Shown one piece after another: positions 16,425 through 25,475 of a stretch of 64,000 nucleotides of DNA. Each line of letters begins with the position of its first letter. Positions within the stretch are counted from its first letter, which is position 1. The stretch covers positions 186,001 through 250,000 of the forward strand of contig NZ_NPMS01000004.1 of the NCBI RefSeq assembly GCF_002266285.1, read 5' to 3'. The position numbers were made by a program, and so were the translations under genes. Under the pieces are notes generated by a model that was not told where the DNA came from, ran no database searches, and saw nothing but the letters and a program-made list of their open reading frames with translations. This stretch comes from Virgibacillus indicus. GTDB taxonomy: Bacteria; Bacillota; Bacilli; Bacillales; Amphibacillaceae.

Positions 16425-17450
16425 TTGAAACTTTTTCAGTTTTTGGGGAGTCGGGTGATTAAAACCGGGGTTGCTATTTTTCTCACAGCATGGATCTGCG
16501 AGCTATTGAATTGGCCTCCTGTATTTGCTGTTATTACAGCAATTGTTACATTGGAACCTACCGTTTCAGATTCAATTAAAAAAGGGATTGTCCGATTTCC
16601 GGCATCTGCAATAGGGTCAGCCTATGCAGTTTTATTTATTTCGATCTTTGGAAATTCACCAATCACCTATACACTTGCTGCTGTTCTGACTATCGCTACC
16701 TGCTTCAAATTGAAATTACATGCGGGGCTCCTAGTAGCAACACTTACTGCAGTTGCAATGGTCGAAGTCATACACAGCAACTATTTAGTATCTTTTTTCA
16801 TCCGTTTAGGAACAACAACAGTTGGACTGCTTGTATCCACAGGTGTGAATATGTTTGTATTGCCACCGGATTATACAAAAGAAATCCAAAAAAATATTCA
16901 AAGCATTACAAAACAGACTGGTTTCACCATTGAAAAGCTCTTTCAAAGTCTCTTAAGTAATAAGGATCCTGAGATAAATAAATATCGAATCGATCAGCTT
17001 GATAAAAAAATTGTCCAAACCGAAACACTGCTAAAATTTCAAAGGGATGAATCCAAGTATCATCCGCTTGTTGGAAATGAAAAAGATACATTTCGTCAGG
17101 CTGAGCAAAAACTGATGTCACTAAGGCTAATTCATTACCATCTTACAAATTTAATGGGGCTGCCTTCCCAGAAATTTTTATTATCAATTGAAAATCAAAA
17201 AATGATTAATAACGCCGCCGGATTATTAGTTCAGGGACTCAAGAGCAGCTCTAAGTTCAGTAAATCAGAGCATCAGGAAAAGGAAGTAAAATTGCAGAAA
17301 TTATTTTGGGAAGGAAGCATCACAGTCAAAAAGGATAATAATTATTCAACAGGTTTTCCGCCTGAATTAATTATGCTTTATGAATTACTTTCGATTTATA
17401 GTCTTGTCAAATCATTTCATCAGTGGGGAGACAATGGGGCGGATAAATGA
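16425..17450 (+). CDS. Aromatic acid exporter family (DUF939/ArAE-type) membrane protein
   Basis: 341-residue protein with an N-terminal half of about five or six hydrophobic helices (residues 10-150) and a soluble helical C-terminal half. The start, GVAIFLTAWICELLNWPPVF followed by AVITAIVTLEPTVSDS, is characteristic of the DUF939/ArAE_1 family (YqjA-like), related to FUSC efflux proteins. TTG 16425 has GGAGGG eight bases upstream. It is the only gene of its unit and converges on the lia genes. The substrate is unknown; an export role is inferred from the family name. Confidence 0.8.
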   Translation: MKLFQFLGSRVIKTGVAIFLTAWICELLNWPPVFAVITAIVTLEPTVSDSIKKGIVRFPASAIGSAYAVLFISIFGNSPITYTLAAVLTIATCFKLKLHAGLLVATLTAVAMVEVIHSNYLVSFFIRLGTTTVGLLVSTGVNMFVLPPDYTKEIQKNIQSITKQTGFTIEKLFQSLLSNKDPEINKYRIDQLDKKIVQTETLLKFQRDESKYHPLVGNEKDTFRQAEQKLMSLRLIHYHLTNLMGLPSQKFLLSIENQKMINNAAGLLVQGLKSSSKFSKSEHQEKEVKLQKLFWEGSITVKKDNNYSTGFPPELIMLYELLSIYSLVKSFHQWGDNGADK

Positions 17451-17497
17451 AATAAGAGAAGCAGCATCAGATACATTGCCACTTCTCTTATTTCATT
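17446..17497. terminator. Bidirectional terminator between exporter-like gene and liaR
   Basis: AATGAAATAAGAGAAG (17446-17461) and CTTCTCTTATTTCATT (17482-17497) are perfect 16-bp complements around a 20-base loop. The stem overlaps the stop codons of both convergent genes. Confidence 0.8.
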
Positions 17498-18125
17498 CAA
17501 CCAAATCATGTTTAAATGCATAAATAACAGCCTGCGTCCGGTCCTGGACTTCCAGTTTTCCTAAGATGTTGCTAACATGAACCTTAACTGTTTTTAATGC
17601 AATAAAAAGTTCATCGGCAATCTCCTGGTTTGTTTTACCCTGTGCTATCAGCATAAGAATTTCCATTTCCCGGTCGGTTAATTGCTCATGCAGATAGACT
17701 GCAGGTTTTTCACGCATGCGGTTCATTATTTTCCCTGTAACTTCTGGCTCCAGGATTGATTGCCCTTCATGTGTTGAGCGGATTGCTTTTGCAATTTCTG
17801 AGGCTTTGGATGTCTTCAGCATATAGCTGGTAGCTCCAGCTTCCAAGGCAGGATATACTTTCTCATCATCCAAAAAGCTTGTGACGATTATAATTTTGGC
17901 TTCAGGCCACTGCTCAATGATTTTTTCCGTTGCTTCAATTCCATCCATTTCCTTCATTACAAGATCCATCAAAATAATGTCAGGCTTTAGTTCCAATGCT
18001 ATTTTCACAGCACTTCCTCCATCATCAGCTTCTGCAATTACATCAATATCAGGCTGTGCTGAGAGATATGCAGATACACCAATTCGCACCATCTCATGAT
18101 CATCAGCAAATAAAACTTTAATCAT
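17493..18125 (-). CDS. liaR: Two-component response regulator LiaR
   Basis: 210-residue NarL/FixJ-type regulator. The receiver domain has acidic residues DDHE near position 9 and phospho-acceptor Asp in DIILMDLVM near residue 54. A C-terminal LuxR helix-turn-helix follows (LTDREMEILMLIAQGKTNQE, then LFIALKTVKVHVSNIL). It is the last gene of the lia operon and its start overlaps the end of liaS. In Bacillus it activates liaIH when cell-wall synthesis at the lipid II stage is blocked. The synteny makes the Lia assignment firm over the many other NarL paralogues. Confidence 0.93.
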   Translation of the reverse strand: MIKVLFADDHEMVRIGVSAYLSAQPDIDVIAEADDGGSAVKIALELKPDIILMDLVMKEMDGIEATEKIIEQWPEAKIIIVTSFLDDEKVYPALEAGATSYMLKTSKASEIAKAIRSTHEGQSILEPEVTGKIMNRMREKPAVYLHEQLTDREMEILMLIAQGKTNQEIADELFIALKTVKVHVSNILGKLEVQDRTQAVIYAFKHDLVE

Positions 18126-19164
18126 CTTTTTCTCCCCCCATTCCTCTTAAATTCGGCACCTTAACCTCCAGCTGTGTCCCTTCATTGGGTAAACTAACCA
18201 CTTTGAATACTCCACCAACTTCATAGGCTCTCTCCCGCATGTTCTGCATACCATAAGAGCTTGTTTTAACTTTATCCATATTAAATCCGATTCCATTGTC
18301 TGCAATACGTAAAATAACCTTCTCATCCCGTTCAATAAGCATGACATGCAGGGAAGTTGCTTTTGCATGTCTCAGCGTATTTGAAACTGCTTCCTGCAGA
18401 ATACGAAACAATTGGTCTTCAATTCCTTTGTCGACTGTGAAATCTTCAATTTTCCAATCTACTTTCATTGGAACTTTTTGAGTCAATTCAACAAGCAGCT
18501 CCTTGGCACCATCCTGGAGTGACTTCCCTTTTAGTGCTACCGGCCGTAAATGCAAAAGCAGTGCCCGCATTTCAAGCTGGGATTGATTGATCATCTTTTC
18601 AACCATTTGCAGCTGCTGTTTTACCTGCGGATCCTCTGGTGGTTGAGCCTCATTAATGGCAGACATCATCATAGAAGCTGCAAATAATTGCTGACTGACA
18701 GAATCATGCAATTCTCTTGCCAGACGATTTCTTTCCTGAACCACAATTTCCTGAAGACTCTTTTCTCTTTCTGTTGCTCTTTCCGTTGCCAGTCGCTGTG
18801 CATGTTCTGTCTGGAGCCTGATTTTTTCCTGAATTTGGACCATCAGTTTCTCAATGGTATCCAATTCCTTATATGTTTCATTATCGATCGTTAAATTCTG
18901 GTCTTTAATAATTGCCTGCATTTGCCGTTCTGTTCTTTGCAGCCGCTGCTTCCAGTAAACTCCCGTTACAAGACCTCCAATCATGCCAGCAATAACCGGA
19001 ACGATAAGAATCACTAACAGAAATGGCACCTCTCCAATTTTATATCCAAGAATATCTGACCAATCACGTCCTAAAAACATGGATAAAGTGATTCCGGCAA
19101 TTGTTATGGAGATGATTAAACTTAAAAGAACAGCAGTGGAGACTTGACGAATAATCGTATTCAT
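18118..19164 (-). CDS. liaS: Sensor histidine kinase LiaS
   Basis: 348-residue HisKA_3-type kinase. It has two N-terminal membrane helices (about residues 8-30 and 45-68) with a very short external loop, so it is an intramembrane-sensing kinase. A HAMP-like linker and coiled coil follow, then the H-box ERNRLARELHDSVSQQLFAA with the phosphorylated His, and an ATPase domain (LRHAKATS, ADNGIGF). It overlaps liaF upstream and liaR downstream. In the family LiaF holds it inactive until envelope stress. Confidence 0.94.
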   Translation of the reverse strand: MNTIIRQVSTAVLLSLIISITIAGITLSMFLGRDWSDILGYKIGEVPFLLVILIVPVIAGMIGGLVTGVYWKQRLQRTERQMQAIIKDQNLTIDNETYKELDTIEKLMVQIQEKIRLQTEHAQRLATERATEREKSLQEIVVQERNRLARELHDSVSQQLFAASMMMSAINEAQPPEDPQVKQQLQMVEKMINQSQLEMRALLLHLRPVALKGKSLQDGAKELLVELTQKVPMKVDWKIEDFTVDKGIEDQLFRILQEAVSNTLRHAKATSLHVMLIERDEKVILRIADNGIGFNMDKVKTSSYGMQNMRERAYEVGGVFKVVSLPNEGTQLEVKVPNLRGMGGEKDD

Positions 19165-19892
19165 ATTCGTTTCACCTCAATATCGCCTGACAATAAAGAG
19201 GTAATAATTTTCACTCTTGGCATTGCTTTATCATAATTCTCTGTCTGATAAATCAGTGACTGGTTCATCAGTTTCAAATTATGCTCCCCCAGAATGTGGG
19301 CACGGCCAAAAATGGAGCTGTGATGGATGCTTACCTCCACCTCATAAGGTACATAAATTTCAATATTGCCAACAAGATGTCTGATGGAAATAACAGCAGT
19401 ATCATTTGGCAGCACTGTATTGCTTAAATCAATTACTCTATCACCAAAGGCTCCATGTATATTTACATCCCGCCATTGATAGGCAATATCTTCTGTTTTT
19501 TGGTCATTAAAAATCCGGTGGTCAAATAATGGTTTAACTTTCATCACTGGATCAGTTATGATTTCCTGAGCATTTGGCAGGCCTGGTGTGATCATTTCTG
19601 CTTCTTTTTTTGATTTGGAATAATTCACAATAAATAGTACAATTGCTGCGATGATCAAAAATCTAACAGCAAGCATATTTAAAATCGCAAATACTGCTCC
19701 AACAACACCAAGCCAGAAAACTATTTTCCCCCAAAGCCTGTTAAACTTCTTCCAGCCAACATAAATGAATACACCAGAAAACAAAGCAGAGGCGATCATG
19801 CCACCATGAAAAAAAGTAAGCTCAATAATAAAGAGGATCACACCGATAATCAATATCCAATTTAATGTATCTGTATTTAGTCGCTTGAACAA
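19161..19892 (-). CDS. liaF: LiaF, inhibitor of LiaRS signalling
   Basis: 243-residue protein with four hydrophobic helices in the first 100 residues, then a cytoplasmic beta-rich DUF2154-type domain (VNIHGAFGDRVIDLSNTVLP, IYVPYEVEVSIHHSSIFG). It is the dedicated negative regulator of LiaS. TTG 19892 has GGGGGA upstream. liaG, which precedes liaF in Bacillus subtilis, is absent; the spacer to liaH instead holds a terminator-like hairpin. Confidence 0.92.
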   Translation of the reverse strand: MFKRLNTDTLNWILIIGVILFIIELTFFHGGMIASALFSGVFIYVGWKKFNRLWGKIVFWLGVVGAVFAILNMLAVRFLIIAAIVLFIVNYSKSKKEAEMITPGLPNAQEIITDPVMKVKPLFDHRIFNDQKTEDIAYQWRDVNIHGAFGDRVIDLSNTVLPNDTAVISIRHLVGNIEIYVPYEVEVSIHHSSIFGRAHILGEHNLKLMNQSLIYQTENYDKAMPRVKIITSLLSGDIEVKRI

Positions 19893-19975
19893 TTGGTGAT
19901 CCCCCTTTCTCTATTTATGTAAAGACTTGCAATTTTCTATGTCCGGATCTGGATCTTTAACAGTTTGTTCTATGT

Positions 19976-20002
19976 AAAACAGACGCAAACACTTGCGCCT
20001 GT
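19976..20002 (-). terminator. Hairpin between liaH and liaF
   Basis: On the minus strand ACAGGCGCAA pairs with TTTGCGTCTGT through ten pairs (one G-U) around a three-base loop, followed by TTTT. It would end most liaIH transcripts and leave weak read-through into liaFSR. Confidence 0.75.
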
Positions 20003-20043
20003 TCAGTATATCATTTTTTTGTTCCATTTTCTGTTATGAATGA

Positions 20044-20673
20044 TCAGTTCGTCTGTTCATTCATTTCTTTTTCAAGTTTGGCGATTTTGCTGTCGAATGT
20101 ACTGCGGTAATATGCACTGTTTACTTTATATTCTAGATTTTCAATATACTGTTCCATCTCGGCAAATCTGGAAAAAGGTTTGTCAGATGCCTCTTCATTT
20201 ACCTTATTGATTTGGTGGTTAGCATGAGCAATATTTTCTCTGCCCATTAGTTCCATTCTGCGCAGATGCATGTCCTTTAGCTTATGCTTCATTTCTTCAT
20301 ATTTTTGTTCCAGCATATCAAGCTGCTGTATTGCCTCTTCACGGGATGCCTTCATGCGATCTGCACGTGCCTGATATTCTTCATATTCTTTCATAGCAAA
20401 TTCATGCATCGCTGTTTCTTCAGCTTTTTCTGCAATCCTTGCCTGTTTCAATCTTTTTTCAGCAAAGTCCTGTGCCTTTAAATATTCTCTAGAAAATTCT
20501 TCTTTTAGGCGATACTGGCGATCTATCAGCTTTCTTACTCTTTCTTTTTCCTGCTCACTTTGACGAAGGTACTGATTTAAAGCAGCGATTGGGTTTTTTT
20601 GTTCCTTCTTATCCATCATATCGTGAAGATCTGCTGAAATGGAATCCTTAATACGTGTAAAAATGTTAGACAT
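20044..20673 (-). CDS. liaH: PspA/IM30 family envelope-stress protein LiaH
   Basis: 209-residue, almost entirely alpha-helical coiled-coil protein of the PspA/IM30 (ESCRT-III-like) family. The family start is seen as IFTRIKDSISADLHDMMDKK, with LNQYLRQSEQEKERVRKLID after it. Such proteins form large ring or rod assemblies that protect the membrane. It lies 21 bp after liaI and is the main effector of the Lia response. The length is close to Bacillus LiaH (about 225). Confidence 0.93.
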   Translation of the reverse strand: MSNIFTRIKDSISADLHDMMDKKEQKNPIAALNQYLRQSEQEKERVRKLIDRQYRLKEEFSREYLKAQDFAEKRLKQARIAEKAEETAMHEFAMKEYEEYQARADRMKASREEAIQQLDMLEQKYEEMKHKLKDMHLRRMELMGRENIAHANHQINKVNEEASDKPFSRFAEMEQYIENLEYKVNSAYYRSTFDSKIAKLEKEMNEQTN

Positions 20674-20694
20674 TTAGTAACCTCTCCTTTTAAA

Positions 20695-21048
20695 TTAATT
20701 ATTAATTTCTGCCCATTGACGTTCAAAATTTGTAAATGGATCATCATCTTTCATTTCATGAACAACCTGATCGTTATCTTCCTTTCTCCAGTTGGTTATT
20801 ACAAGATACAATACATAAGCCGCAGCAACACCTATAACAGCAAATATGTTAGAAAATGTGATACTTAGGACAATCAATCCTAATATGACCCAGCCAATTT
20901 TCCCAGCTGTAGAGTCACTCTTGGCAAATTTCTTGAAGATTACGTATAACAGCCAAATGCTGAGGCCTAGCAGAATCATTGGTCCAAGGTTGGCGAGCAA
21001 AATGAATAACGCAACCAGCCCTCCAATAAACAACATGAATTTTTTCAT
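20695..21048 (-). CDS. liaI: LiaI-like membrane anchor
   Basis: 117-residue protein with three hydrophobic segments (residues 2-22, 24-42 and 52-90) and a charged cytoplasmic tail ending FERQWAEINN. Its position as first gene before the PspA homologue matches LiaI, which recruits LiaH to the membrane. Sequence similarity to Bacillus LiaI cannot be judged by eye, so the name rests on context. AAAGGAGG precedes ATG 21048. The promoter region carries the palindrome CTCA-GTAA-TGAG (21099-21110) and a related CTCAGGGCCTAG around 21125-21136, possible LiaR sites. Confidence 0.72.
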   Translation of the reverse strand: MKKFMLFIGGLVALFILLANLGPMILLGLSIWLLYVIFKKFAKSDSTAGKIGWVILGLIVLSITFSNIFAVIGVAAAYVLYLVITNWRKEDNDQVVHEMKDDDPFTNFERQWAEINN

Positions 21049-21222
21049 TACTTTTGCCTCCTTTCTTTATCCTGATTCCATCTTACCGGGAATACAAGAT
21101 CTCAGTAATGAGCCTAAGAAATATTTTGGACTAGGCCCTGAGACGTATTTGACAATAGTTCTTTATTAATCAGGCAGGATTTAAACAATCTTTGTAGAAT
21201 AAAAGTATTTGGAGGTGGCGTA

Positions 21223-21747
21223 GTGAAAGCATTATTAGTTATTGATGTACAGAATGGCATCGTTGAATTTGGAGATTTTGAAGTAGAATTGGAAAAAATG
21301 GAGGGTATTATCAAAGATTTTAAGGAGAATGATGACCCGGTAATTTTCGTAAGACATCTGGATGATGAAAAAGAAAGTCCTCTTTTTAAAGACTCAGCTG
21401 GTTCTGAATTACATAGCTCGTTAAAAGATTATGCTGAACAAGTAATTGAAAAGCAGACACCAAGTTCTTTTTTCAACACCAACCTTGCTTCAATTCTGGA
21501 AGAATTAGGTGTCGATCATCTTTTTATAGTCGGATTTAACACTGAATTCTGCTGTCAGTTTACCTCGATTGCAGCATTTGACCGGGGTTATAAAGTTACA
21601 TTCATTGAAGATGCAACCGGCACAGTTAATGATGACGAAACGTATGAAATGGAAGGTCTTGATATCAGAGATTTCGTCGGGACTGTCCTGCACTGGTCTG
21701 AAGTGATTGAAGTATTGGATTATGAGGAATATGTAGAAGAGTATTAG
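21223..21747 (+). CDS. Isochorismatase-family cysteine hydrolase
   Basis: 174-residue hydrolase of the isochorismatase/nicotinamidase superfamily. The catalytic triad is visible as Asp8 in VIDVQNG, Lys in EKQTPSSFFNT near residue 77, and Cys in NTEFCCQFTS near residue 112. The cis-peptide segment is present as GFNTEF. GTG 21223 follows GGAGGTGG. It is divergent from liaI and monocistronic. The true substrate (an amide or vinyl ether) cannot be told from sequence. Confidence 0.85.
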   Translation: MKALLVIDVQNGIVEFGDFEVELEKMEGIIKDFKENDDPVIFVRHLDDEKESPLFKDSAGSELHSSLKDYAEQVIEKQTPSSFFNTNLASILEELGVDHLFIVGFNTEFCCQFTSIAAFDRGYKVTFIEDATGTVNDDETYEMEGLDIRDFVGTVLHWSEVIEVLDYEEYVEEY

Positions 21748-21751
21748 ATTG

Positions 21752-21785
21752 AAAAACGTTCATCGCCTCAATGATGAACGTTTTA
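21752..21785 (+). terminator. Intrinsic terminator
   Basis: AAAACGTTCATC pairs perfectly with GATGAACGTTTT around an eight-base loop, just after the isochorismatase-family gene. Confidence 0.8.
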
Positions 21786-21800
21786 CTTTACTTCTAACTG

Positions 21801-22781
21801 CTATAATCCAAATTCATCTGCAAGTAATTCATAAGACTTTTTTCTGTCTTCAAAACGATGCGTAATTGTCACGAGCATAAATTCATCTGTTTGATACTCC
21901 TCTTGAAGTGCTTCAAGCTGGACTCTTACTTCTTTCGGAGTGCCAATGATAAGATTATCTTTCATTTTCTGCATTTTAGATTTTTCATCATCTGTATAAT
22001 TATAGGATTTCGCTTCTTCTATGGAAGGAATTCCTTTTCCACCTTCCACCTTATCCTGCTGAATCTTCCAAAGCTGGCTGCTTAAAGCGAGCTCTTCCGC
22101 TTCTTTAGTAGTTGAAGCACAAATGACAGAAACAGCAACGAGCGATTGTTTTCCTTTTGAATTCTTTTTATATTTCCTGACAATGGAAGGTCCGTCCTGA
22201 TCTGTCATAAAATGGCCGAATGCATAATTGATGCCTTTTTCCGAAGCTAATATGGCACTTTTTTCACTGGTACCGAGGAGCCATGGCATTGGTGAGTTTT
22301 TTGGAACAGGTTCCGGTTTAATCTTCGAGAACAAATTCTCTTCTGGAAAGCTGTTATTAATAAAGTTAAGTAAATCATCTAAAGACTGTGGCATTTCCTT
22401 TACATTCTGCAAAAAATTATCTGAAAGCGCCATGGTAGCTTCAGCTGACCCACCTGGTGCCCGTCCTAATCCAAGGTCTATCCGTCCCGGGAATAATGAG
22501 GCCAGCATATTATATCGTTCGGCAATATTAAATGGTTTATAATGCGGCAGCAATACAGCTCCTGAGCCAATTCGGATGCTTTTAGTTTGTGCCCCGATCA
22601 GTGCCAGCATAATGTCCGGAGATGGACTTGCCAGGCCTGTCATGTCATGATGCTCTGCCGTCCAATATCTGGTGTATCCTAATTCTTCTGCAAGTACTGC
22701 CAGTTCTATAGTGGCATCAAGGGATTCCTTAGGAGTCTTTCCTGCTGGTACAGGGGATTGGTCTAAAATACTAAGTTTCAA
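21801..22781 (-). CDS. LLM-class flavin-dependent oxidoreductase
   Basis: 326-residue luciferase-like monooxygenase fold. Family hallmarks are the start LSILDQSPVPAGKTPKESL, then YTRYWTAEHHDMTGLASPSP, GSGAVLLPHYKP, and DLGLGRAPGG near residue 105. This is the YceB/YwcH-like subgroup annotated as MsnO8-type oxidoreductases, which use reduced FMN. TTG 22781 has a GGAAGG site upstream. The DUF1836 gene lies upstream on the same strand with 20 bp between. Substrate unknown. Confidence 0.88.
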   Translation of the reverse strand: MKLSILDQSPVPAGKTPKESLDATIELAVLAEELGYTRYWTAEHHDMTGLASPSPDIMLALIGAQTKSIRIGSGAVLLPHYKPFNIAERYNMLASLFPGRIDLGLGRAPGGSAEATMALSDNFLQNVKEMPQSLDDLLNFINNSFPEENLFSKIKPEPVPKNSPMPWLLGTSEKSAILASEKGINYAFGHFMTDQDGPSIVRKYKKNSKGKQSLVAVSVICASTTKEAEELALSSQLWKIQQDKVEGGKGIPSIEEAKSYNYTDDEKSKMQKMKDNLIIGTPKEVRVQLEALQEEYQTDEFMLVTITHRFEDRKKSYELLADEFGL

Positions 22782-22801
22782 AATAAATTACCTTCCTTCT
22801 G

Positions 22802-23374
22802 CTAATCCTCTTTTTCATCTTGCTCCAATTCATCGACTATTTTTTCTGCGGCTCTTCTGTAAAAATTACTCATATTTGTAAAAGCAGCTATTAATAAAAA
22901 TTGCTGCAGATATTCTTCATCCTTATTTTCCAGCATTGCTACTTCGTTTTTTATTTCTTCTACTTGTTCCTCCATGTTTTCTGTGAACATATTTACATTT
23001 GAATCAAGTAAATGCAGATAGCTTTTATACAGATTTTGCAGATTAAATTCATCTTCAGTTATTTTATTGTTAAGTTTATCAAGCGTCTGTTTCACATCAT
23101 TTATCGATAAAGCAGTTTTCATCTGATAAATCATGCTGATCAGGATGACATGTCCCTTTGAATACTTTTTATTCTTTATTGGAAAGAAAAGCTTTCCCTT
23201 TGCATAGTTATTAATCATTGTTTTTGTTAATACTTTTTCATCTTCATTTCGCTTCGTATCTGCATATTTATTTTCAAAAAGCTGAATGACCTGGTCCATA
23301 TATAAATCCAAATCCGGTATTTCTTCCAGAGATAAATAGGTGTCCAGATTCATTTTTTTAATTATATTTTCCAT
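22802..23374 (-). CDS. DUF1836 family protein
   Basis: 190-residue soluble helical protein of the DUF1836 type, with an N-terminal MerR-like helix-turn-helix region (LTKTMINNYAKGKLFFPIKNKK) and a helical C-terminus ending in Glu/Asp. ATG 23374 is chosen because CTGGAG lies eight bases upstream; ATG 23401 has no ribosome site. It may regulate the oxidoreductase gene that follows on the same strand. The family has no established function. Confidence 0.75.
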   Translation of the reverse strand: MENIIKKMNLDTYLSLEEIPDLDLYMDQVIQLFENKYADTKRNEDEKVLTKTMINNYAKGKLFFPIKNKKYSKGHVILISMIYQMKTALSINDVKQTLDKLNNKITEDEFNLQNLYKSYLHLLDSNVNMFTENMEEQVEEIKNEVAMLENKDEEYLQQFLLIAAFTNMSNFYRRAAEKIVDELEQDEKED

Positions 23375-23505
23375 TGTAAAAACTCCAGTTAATTTTTTCA
23401 TTCATTATACGGTATATTTATTTTCCAGTAAACCTTGACTACTTAATAATATGCATGTATCATTACAATATAGTTTTAAAAACTACATGAAGAGGTGTTG
23501 GTATT

Positions 23506-24153
23506 TTGGGGATTTATATCAGGGAACCCGTTAATGGATTAACACATTTATTTGGAGCTGTTTTATCTTTTGCGGGACTATTGGCTATGGTAATCAAAGC
23601 TTCAACAGTAACAGAATCAACACTTGCCATCGCTGCTGTGATTATCTTTGGGGTCAGTATGATACTATTATATTCAGCTTCTGCAACCTATCATATGGTT
23701 GTTGCCAAAGATCATGTGATTGCATTTTTAAGACGGATTGACCATTCGATGATCTTTGTGCTTATCGCAGGAACCTATGCACCATTATGCCTCATCAGTT
23801 TGAATGGTGTAACAGGTTGGGTGCTATTTGCAGTGATAAGCAGTATTGCTGTGCTGGGAGTAACATTCAAATTAGTATGGTTCCATGCCCCAAGATGGTT
23901 ATCAACAGCTTTGTATGTTGCAATGGGATGGATTGTCGTATTTTTTAGTGCAGCCCTTGCTCCAATTTTAGGAATTGGCGGAATGGCTATGTTGATCATT
24001 GGTGGATTGTTTTATACCATTGGTGCATTTATATATTGGCTAAAGCCAAAATTTCTTTCGTTTAAGCATTTTGGCTTCCACGAAATATTTCATCTATTTA
24101 TATTAGCTGGAAGCTTGTTTCACTTTTTGTGTGTATATTTGTATGTATTGTAA
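23506..24153 (+). CDS. Hemolysin III/PAQR family membrane protein
   Basis: 215-residue protein with seven transmembrane helices. The PAQR/YqfA signature is present: EPVNGLTHLFGAVLSFAG at the N-terminus, SATYHMV near residue 65 (Ser and His of the metal site), and a late GFHEIFHLFILAGSLFHFLCV with the remaining His ligands. Members are called hemolysin III or TrhA, and in Bacillus relatives affect membrane energetics. TTG 23506 has AGAGGTG upstream. Monocistronic. Confidence 0.88.
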   Translation: MGIYIREPVNGLTHLFGAVLSFAGLLAMVIKASTVTESTLAIAAVIIFGVSMILLYSASATYHMVVAKDHVIAFLRRIDHSMIFVLIAGTYAPLCLISLNGVTGWVLFAVISSIAVLGVTFKLVWFHAPRWLSTALYVAMGWIVVFFSAALAPILGIGGMAMLIIGGLFYTIGAFIYWLKPKFLSFKHFGFHEIFHLFILAGSLFHFLCVYLYVL

Positions 24154-24157
24154 ATGA

Positions 24158-24196
24158 TAAAAACGAACCCGCAGTATGGCAGGTTCGTTTTTTATT
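24158..24196. terminator. Intrinsic terminator, probably bidirectional
   Basis: AAAACGAACC pairs with GGTTCGTTTT around a thirteen-base loop followed by T-rich sequence. It separates the PAQR gene from the convergent peptidase gene. Confidence 0.75.
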
Positions 24197-25250
24197 AATA
24201 GGAAACCAGTTCTGATAAAACATAATGATAGAGTAACTGTTCTGTATAATCTAATGACGTTTCATGAGTTCTTTCATAAGCATGGGATGAGTCAATTCCA
24301 GGACCTATCAATCCGTGAACAATATCATGTCCTGCACGGATGGCTGCAGAGGCGTCTGATCCATAGTATGGGTAAATATCCAGCTTGTATTCGATATTAT
24401 TTGCTTCTGCCAATTCTATAAGCCTTTTTCTCAGCTCAAAATGATATGGTCCGCTGGCATCTTTCACACAAATCGAGACAGTATATTCATCTGTGGATTG
24501 TCCATCTCCCATTGCACCCATATCAACAGCCAGATATTCCACTGTTTCCGGAGGGATATTGGAATTTCCGCCATAACCGATTTCTTCGTTGTTCGAAATG
24601 AGAAAATGGGTCGTATATGGCAATGTAATCGTTTCTTCTTTAATTCTTTTTATAAGCTGAAGCAGGATGCCAACACTTGCTTTGTCGTCCAAATGACGAG
24701 ATTTAATGAACCCATTGTCTGTAATCTGGACTCTTGGATCAAAGGAAACAAAATCTCCCACTTCAATACCAAGCTCCCGAATGTCCTCCGCATTTTCTGC
24801 TTTTACATCAATTCGGACTTCCATATTTTCCTGATTTCGTTTCGCATCTCCGGCATCTTTATACACATGAACAGAGGTTTGATGCATCAGGATTGTACCT
24901 GTGTATACGTTTCCACTTGTTGTTTGTATCTCACAGTACTCTCCTTCTATTGCATTATATTTAAAACCCCCTATCAGATCCAGGCGCAGACGTCCATTTG
25001 ATTTTACTTCTTTAACCATTGCCCCTAATGTGTCCACATGTGCAGTAAGCATACGATGTTCATCATTATTTTTCCCAGGGAATGTTGCGATTAATCCGCC
25101 TTTACGATTCCGTTTTGTTTCCACATCTAATTCCTTCAGATAGTTTTCCACAAATTGAATGACCTTGGCTGTATTTCCAGAAGGACTTGGTATGGAAACT
25201 AATTGTTTAATAAGATCTTTTGTTTCTTGTACATTTGGATATGTATTCAA
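24195..25250 (-). CDS. M42 family metallopeptidase (glutamyl aminopeptidase-like)
   Basis: 351-residue M42 (FrvX/YsdC/YtoP) aminopeptidase. Metal-ligand motifs are visible: MLTAHVDTLGAMV (His, Asp), SRHLDDKASVG (bridging Asp), ISNNEEIGYGGNS (catalytic Glu pair), VDMGAMGDG and a late SSHAYERTH (His). It would act as a cytosolic tetrahedral dodecamer that trims peptides. TTG 25250 follows AAAGGGG with an eight-base spacer, and is preferred over the more upstream 25280. Confidence 0.88.
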   Translation of the reverse strand: MNTYPNVQETKDLIKQLVSIPSPSGNTAKVIQFVENYLKELDVETKRNRKGGLIATFPGKNNDEHRMLTAHVDTLGAMVKEVKSNGRLRLDLIGGFKYNAIEGEYCEIQTTSGNVYTGTILMHQTSVHVYKDAGDAKRNQENMEVRIDVKAENAEDIRELGIEVGDFVSFDPRVQITDNGFIKSRHLDDKASVGILLQLIKRIKEETITLPYTTHFLISNNEEIGYGGNSNIPPETVEYLAVDMGAMGDGQSTDEYTVSICVKDASGPYHFELRKRLIELAEANNIEYKLDIYPYYGSDASAAIRAGHDIVHGLIGPGIDSSHAYERTHETSLDYTEQLLYHYVLSELVSY

Positions 25251-25475
25251 AATAATTGCCCCTTTCCGTAACTTCAACAAGTCTATTTTAACGTTAATGA
25301 ATGTCCATTTACAATGAAATCAAATATATAATTACTAAACAGTACACAGTACCCATTAATTTTCAATCAGGTTACTAGCGTTTTTGAAATATAGAAATAT
25401 AAAATATCGGACTATTTTCATAATTTAAAAGGAATTTAAAAACAGATGTTGAATTAATTATATAGGGGTGATTAC

